Program-made: the position numbers and the translations under genes
In this document: piece after piece, positions 63,094 to 64,000 of the stretch
How positions within the stretch are numbered: position 1 is the first letter of the stretch
Layout of the letters: the number at the start of each line of letters is the position of its first letter
Source of the DNA: Candidatus Competibacteraceae bacterium
GTDB taxonomy: Bacteria; Pseudomonadota; Gammaproteobacteria; Competibacterales; Competibacteraceae
Assembly (NCBI GenBank): GCA_016713505.1
Contig: JADJPA010000001.1
Location: 310,001-374,000, forward strand
DNA: 64,000 nt
Direction: 5' to 3'
The notes under the pieces: generated by a model
What the model saw: the letters and a program-made list of their open reading frames with translations, nothing else
The model's database searches: none
What the model was told of the DNA's origin: nothing

Positions 63094-64000
63094 GTGGAAC
63101 AGCTTTTTCTTTCTCTGCAAATGCGATTGAGCGATTGTCCGATTCGCGATCGCAGCGGACTGGCTCGGCGCTTGCGCGGGCTGCGCCAGCGCGCGCGTGA
63201 AGGCAAGCCGGTGGATCGTGGATTGGAACAACTCAGCATCGAATTGGAGGCTAGCGCCGCGCGCCTGGCCGAGCGCCGCGCCGTGCTGCCGGTTCCGGAA
63301 TTCGACGACAGCCTGCCGATCAACGCCCACCGCGAGACCATCGCCGCTGCGATCCGCGATCATCAGGTGGTGGTGATTTGCGGTGAGACCGGTTCCGGTA
63401 AAACCACCCAATTGCCCAAGATCTGCCTCTCGCTGGGGTTGGGCGCGGCGGGCTTGATCGGCCACACCCAGCCGCGCCGGATCGCCGCTCGTTCGGTGGC
63501 GGTGCGGATCGCCGCTGAATTGCAAACGACGGTCGGTGGCCAAGTGGGCTACAAGGTGCGTTTTGCCGACCGCACCGGGCCGAATGCCGCGATCAAGCTG
63601 ATGACCGACGGCATCCTGCTAGCGGAAACTCAGGGCGACCGGTTGCTGGAACAGTACGAGGTCCTCATTCTGGATGAGGCCCACGAGCGCAGCCTGAACA
63701 TCGATTTTCTGCTGGGCTATCTGAAACGGCTGCTACCGCGCCGACCTGATCTCAAGCTCATCATTACCTCGGCGACTATCGACCCGGAACGCTTCTCCCG
63801 CCATTTCAACGATGCGCCGATTATCGAAGTGTCAGGTCGCACCTATCCGGTGGACGTTCGCTATCGCCCGCTGGCGGCGACGGACGAGGACGAGCGCGAC
63901 CGTGATTTACAACAGGCGATTCTGGACGCGGTGGATGAGGTCTGGAAGGAAGGGCCGGGCGATATTCTGATCTTCCTGTCCGGCGAGCGGGAGATTCGGG
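63094..64000 (+). CDS. hrpA: ATP-dependent RNA helicase HrpA (partial)
   Basis: DEAH-box RNA helicase, cut by the window edge after about 302 residues of a protein that normally has about 1300. Visible are GETGSGKTTQLPKICLSLGL (motif I), GHTQPRRIAARSVA, KLMTDGILLAET, LDEAHERSLNIDFLLGYLK (DEAH box), TSATIDPERFSRHFN, and PIIEVSGRTYPVDVRYRP, all very close to enteric HrpA. The start is a GTG at 63094 with no strong ribosome binding site; an in-frame ATG at 63121 is an alternative. Divergent from cspA. Confidence 0.95.
   Translation, partial: MEQLFLSLQMRLSDCPIRDRSGLARRLRGLRQRAREGKPVDRGLEQLSIELEASAARLAERRAVLPVPEFDDSLPINAHRETIAAAIRDHQVVVICGETGSGKTTQLPKICLSLGLGAAGLIGHTQPRRIAARSVAVRIAAELQTTVGGQVGYKVRFADRTGPNAAIKLMTDGILLAETQGDRLLEQYEVLILDEAHERSLNIDFLLGYLKRLLPRRPDLKLIITSATIDPERFSRHFNDAPIIEVSGRTYPVDVRYRPLAATDEDERDRDLQQAILDAVDEVWKEGPGDILIFLSGEREIR

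Noticed and set aside
62835..63341. Upstream extension of the cspA frame.
   Set aside because: It runs through the leader and into hrpA antisense; the cold-shock domain begins at 62834 with a good ribosome binding site.

Overview
The window reads as chromosome of a GC-rich gammaproteobacterium. The evidence is gene order: the leuCDB-asd cluster, hemA-prfA-prmC divergent from lolB-ispE-prs, pyrG-kdsA-eno-ftsB-ispD-ispF, nadB beside rpoE-rseABC-lepA-lepB-rnc-era-recO, and mrcB beside an LpoP-like lipoprotein. The last pair and the TPR lipoprotein between hemA and lolB recall Pseudomonas-type arrangements. The exact genus cannot be fixed from the sequence; an environmental lineage such as a Competibacteraceae relative is only a guess. 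No rRNA, CRISPR array, insertion sequence or prophage was seen.

Layout. 1-4015: leucine biosynthesis (leuC, a GST-family gene, leuD, leuB). 4016-5900: an AT-rich accessory insert (ClpP/SppA-fold serine protease, a small ORF, a Uma2-type nuclease). 5947-7059: asd. 7200-10952: tRNA-Met, ychF, pth, rplY, prs, tRNA-Gln, all minus. 10969-14228: ispE, lolB and a TPR lipoprotein, minus. 14440-17632: hemA, prfA, prmC. 17718-21812: a small HMA-like protein, creA, pbpC and a sirtuin. 22022-23463: a V4R sensor overlapping a GGDEF diguanylate cyclase. 23515-29055: ispF, ispD, ftsB, eno, kdsA, pyrG, minus. 29216-39805: ygfX, nadB and the long sigma-E / lepA / lepB / rnc / era / recO run. 39828-41531: a PfkB-family kinase and the wreck of an APH/P-loop kinase gene. 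41618-47238: mrcB, lpoP-like, yoaA-like helicase. 47281-54293: sbcC, sbcD and two multipass membrane proteins. 54549-55924: a small accessory module (strong promoter overlapped by a 23-bp perfect palindrome, a frameshifted wHTH gene, an AbiEii-like nucleotidyltransferase, a bidirectional terminator). 55963-62834: transglutaminase-like protein, LplT-PlsC fusion, small membrane protein, Cache-domain protein, satP, typA, cspA. 63094-end: hrpA, cut by the window edge.

Most of the window is housekeeping: amino acid, isoprenoid, nucleotide, LPS and heme precursors, translation, envelope stress, peptidoglycan and DNA repair. The most unusual parts are the wHTH/nucleotidyltransferase module with its operator-like palindrome, the zinc-site V4R protein coupled to a diguanylate cyclase, and the AT-rich protease/Uma2 insert that separates leuB from asd.
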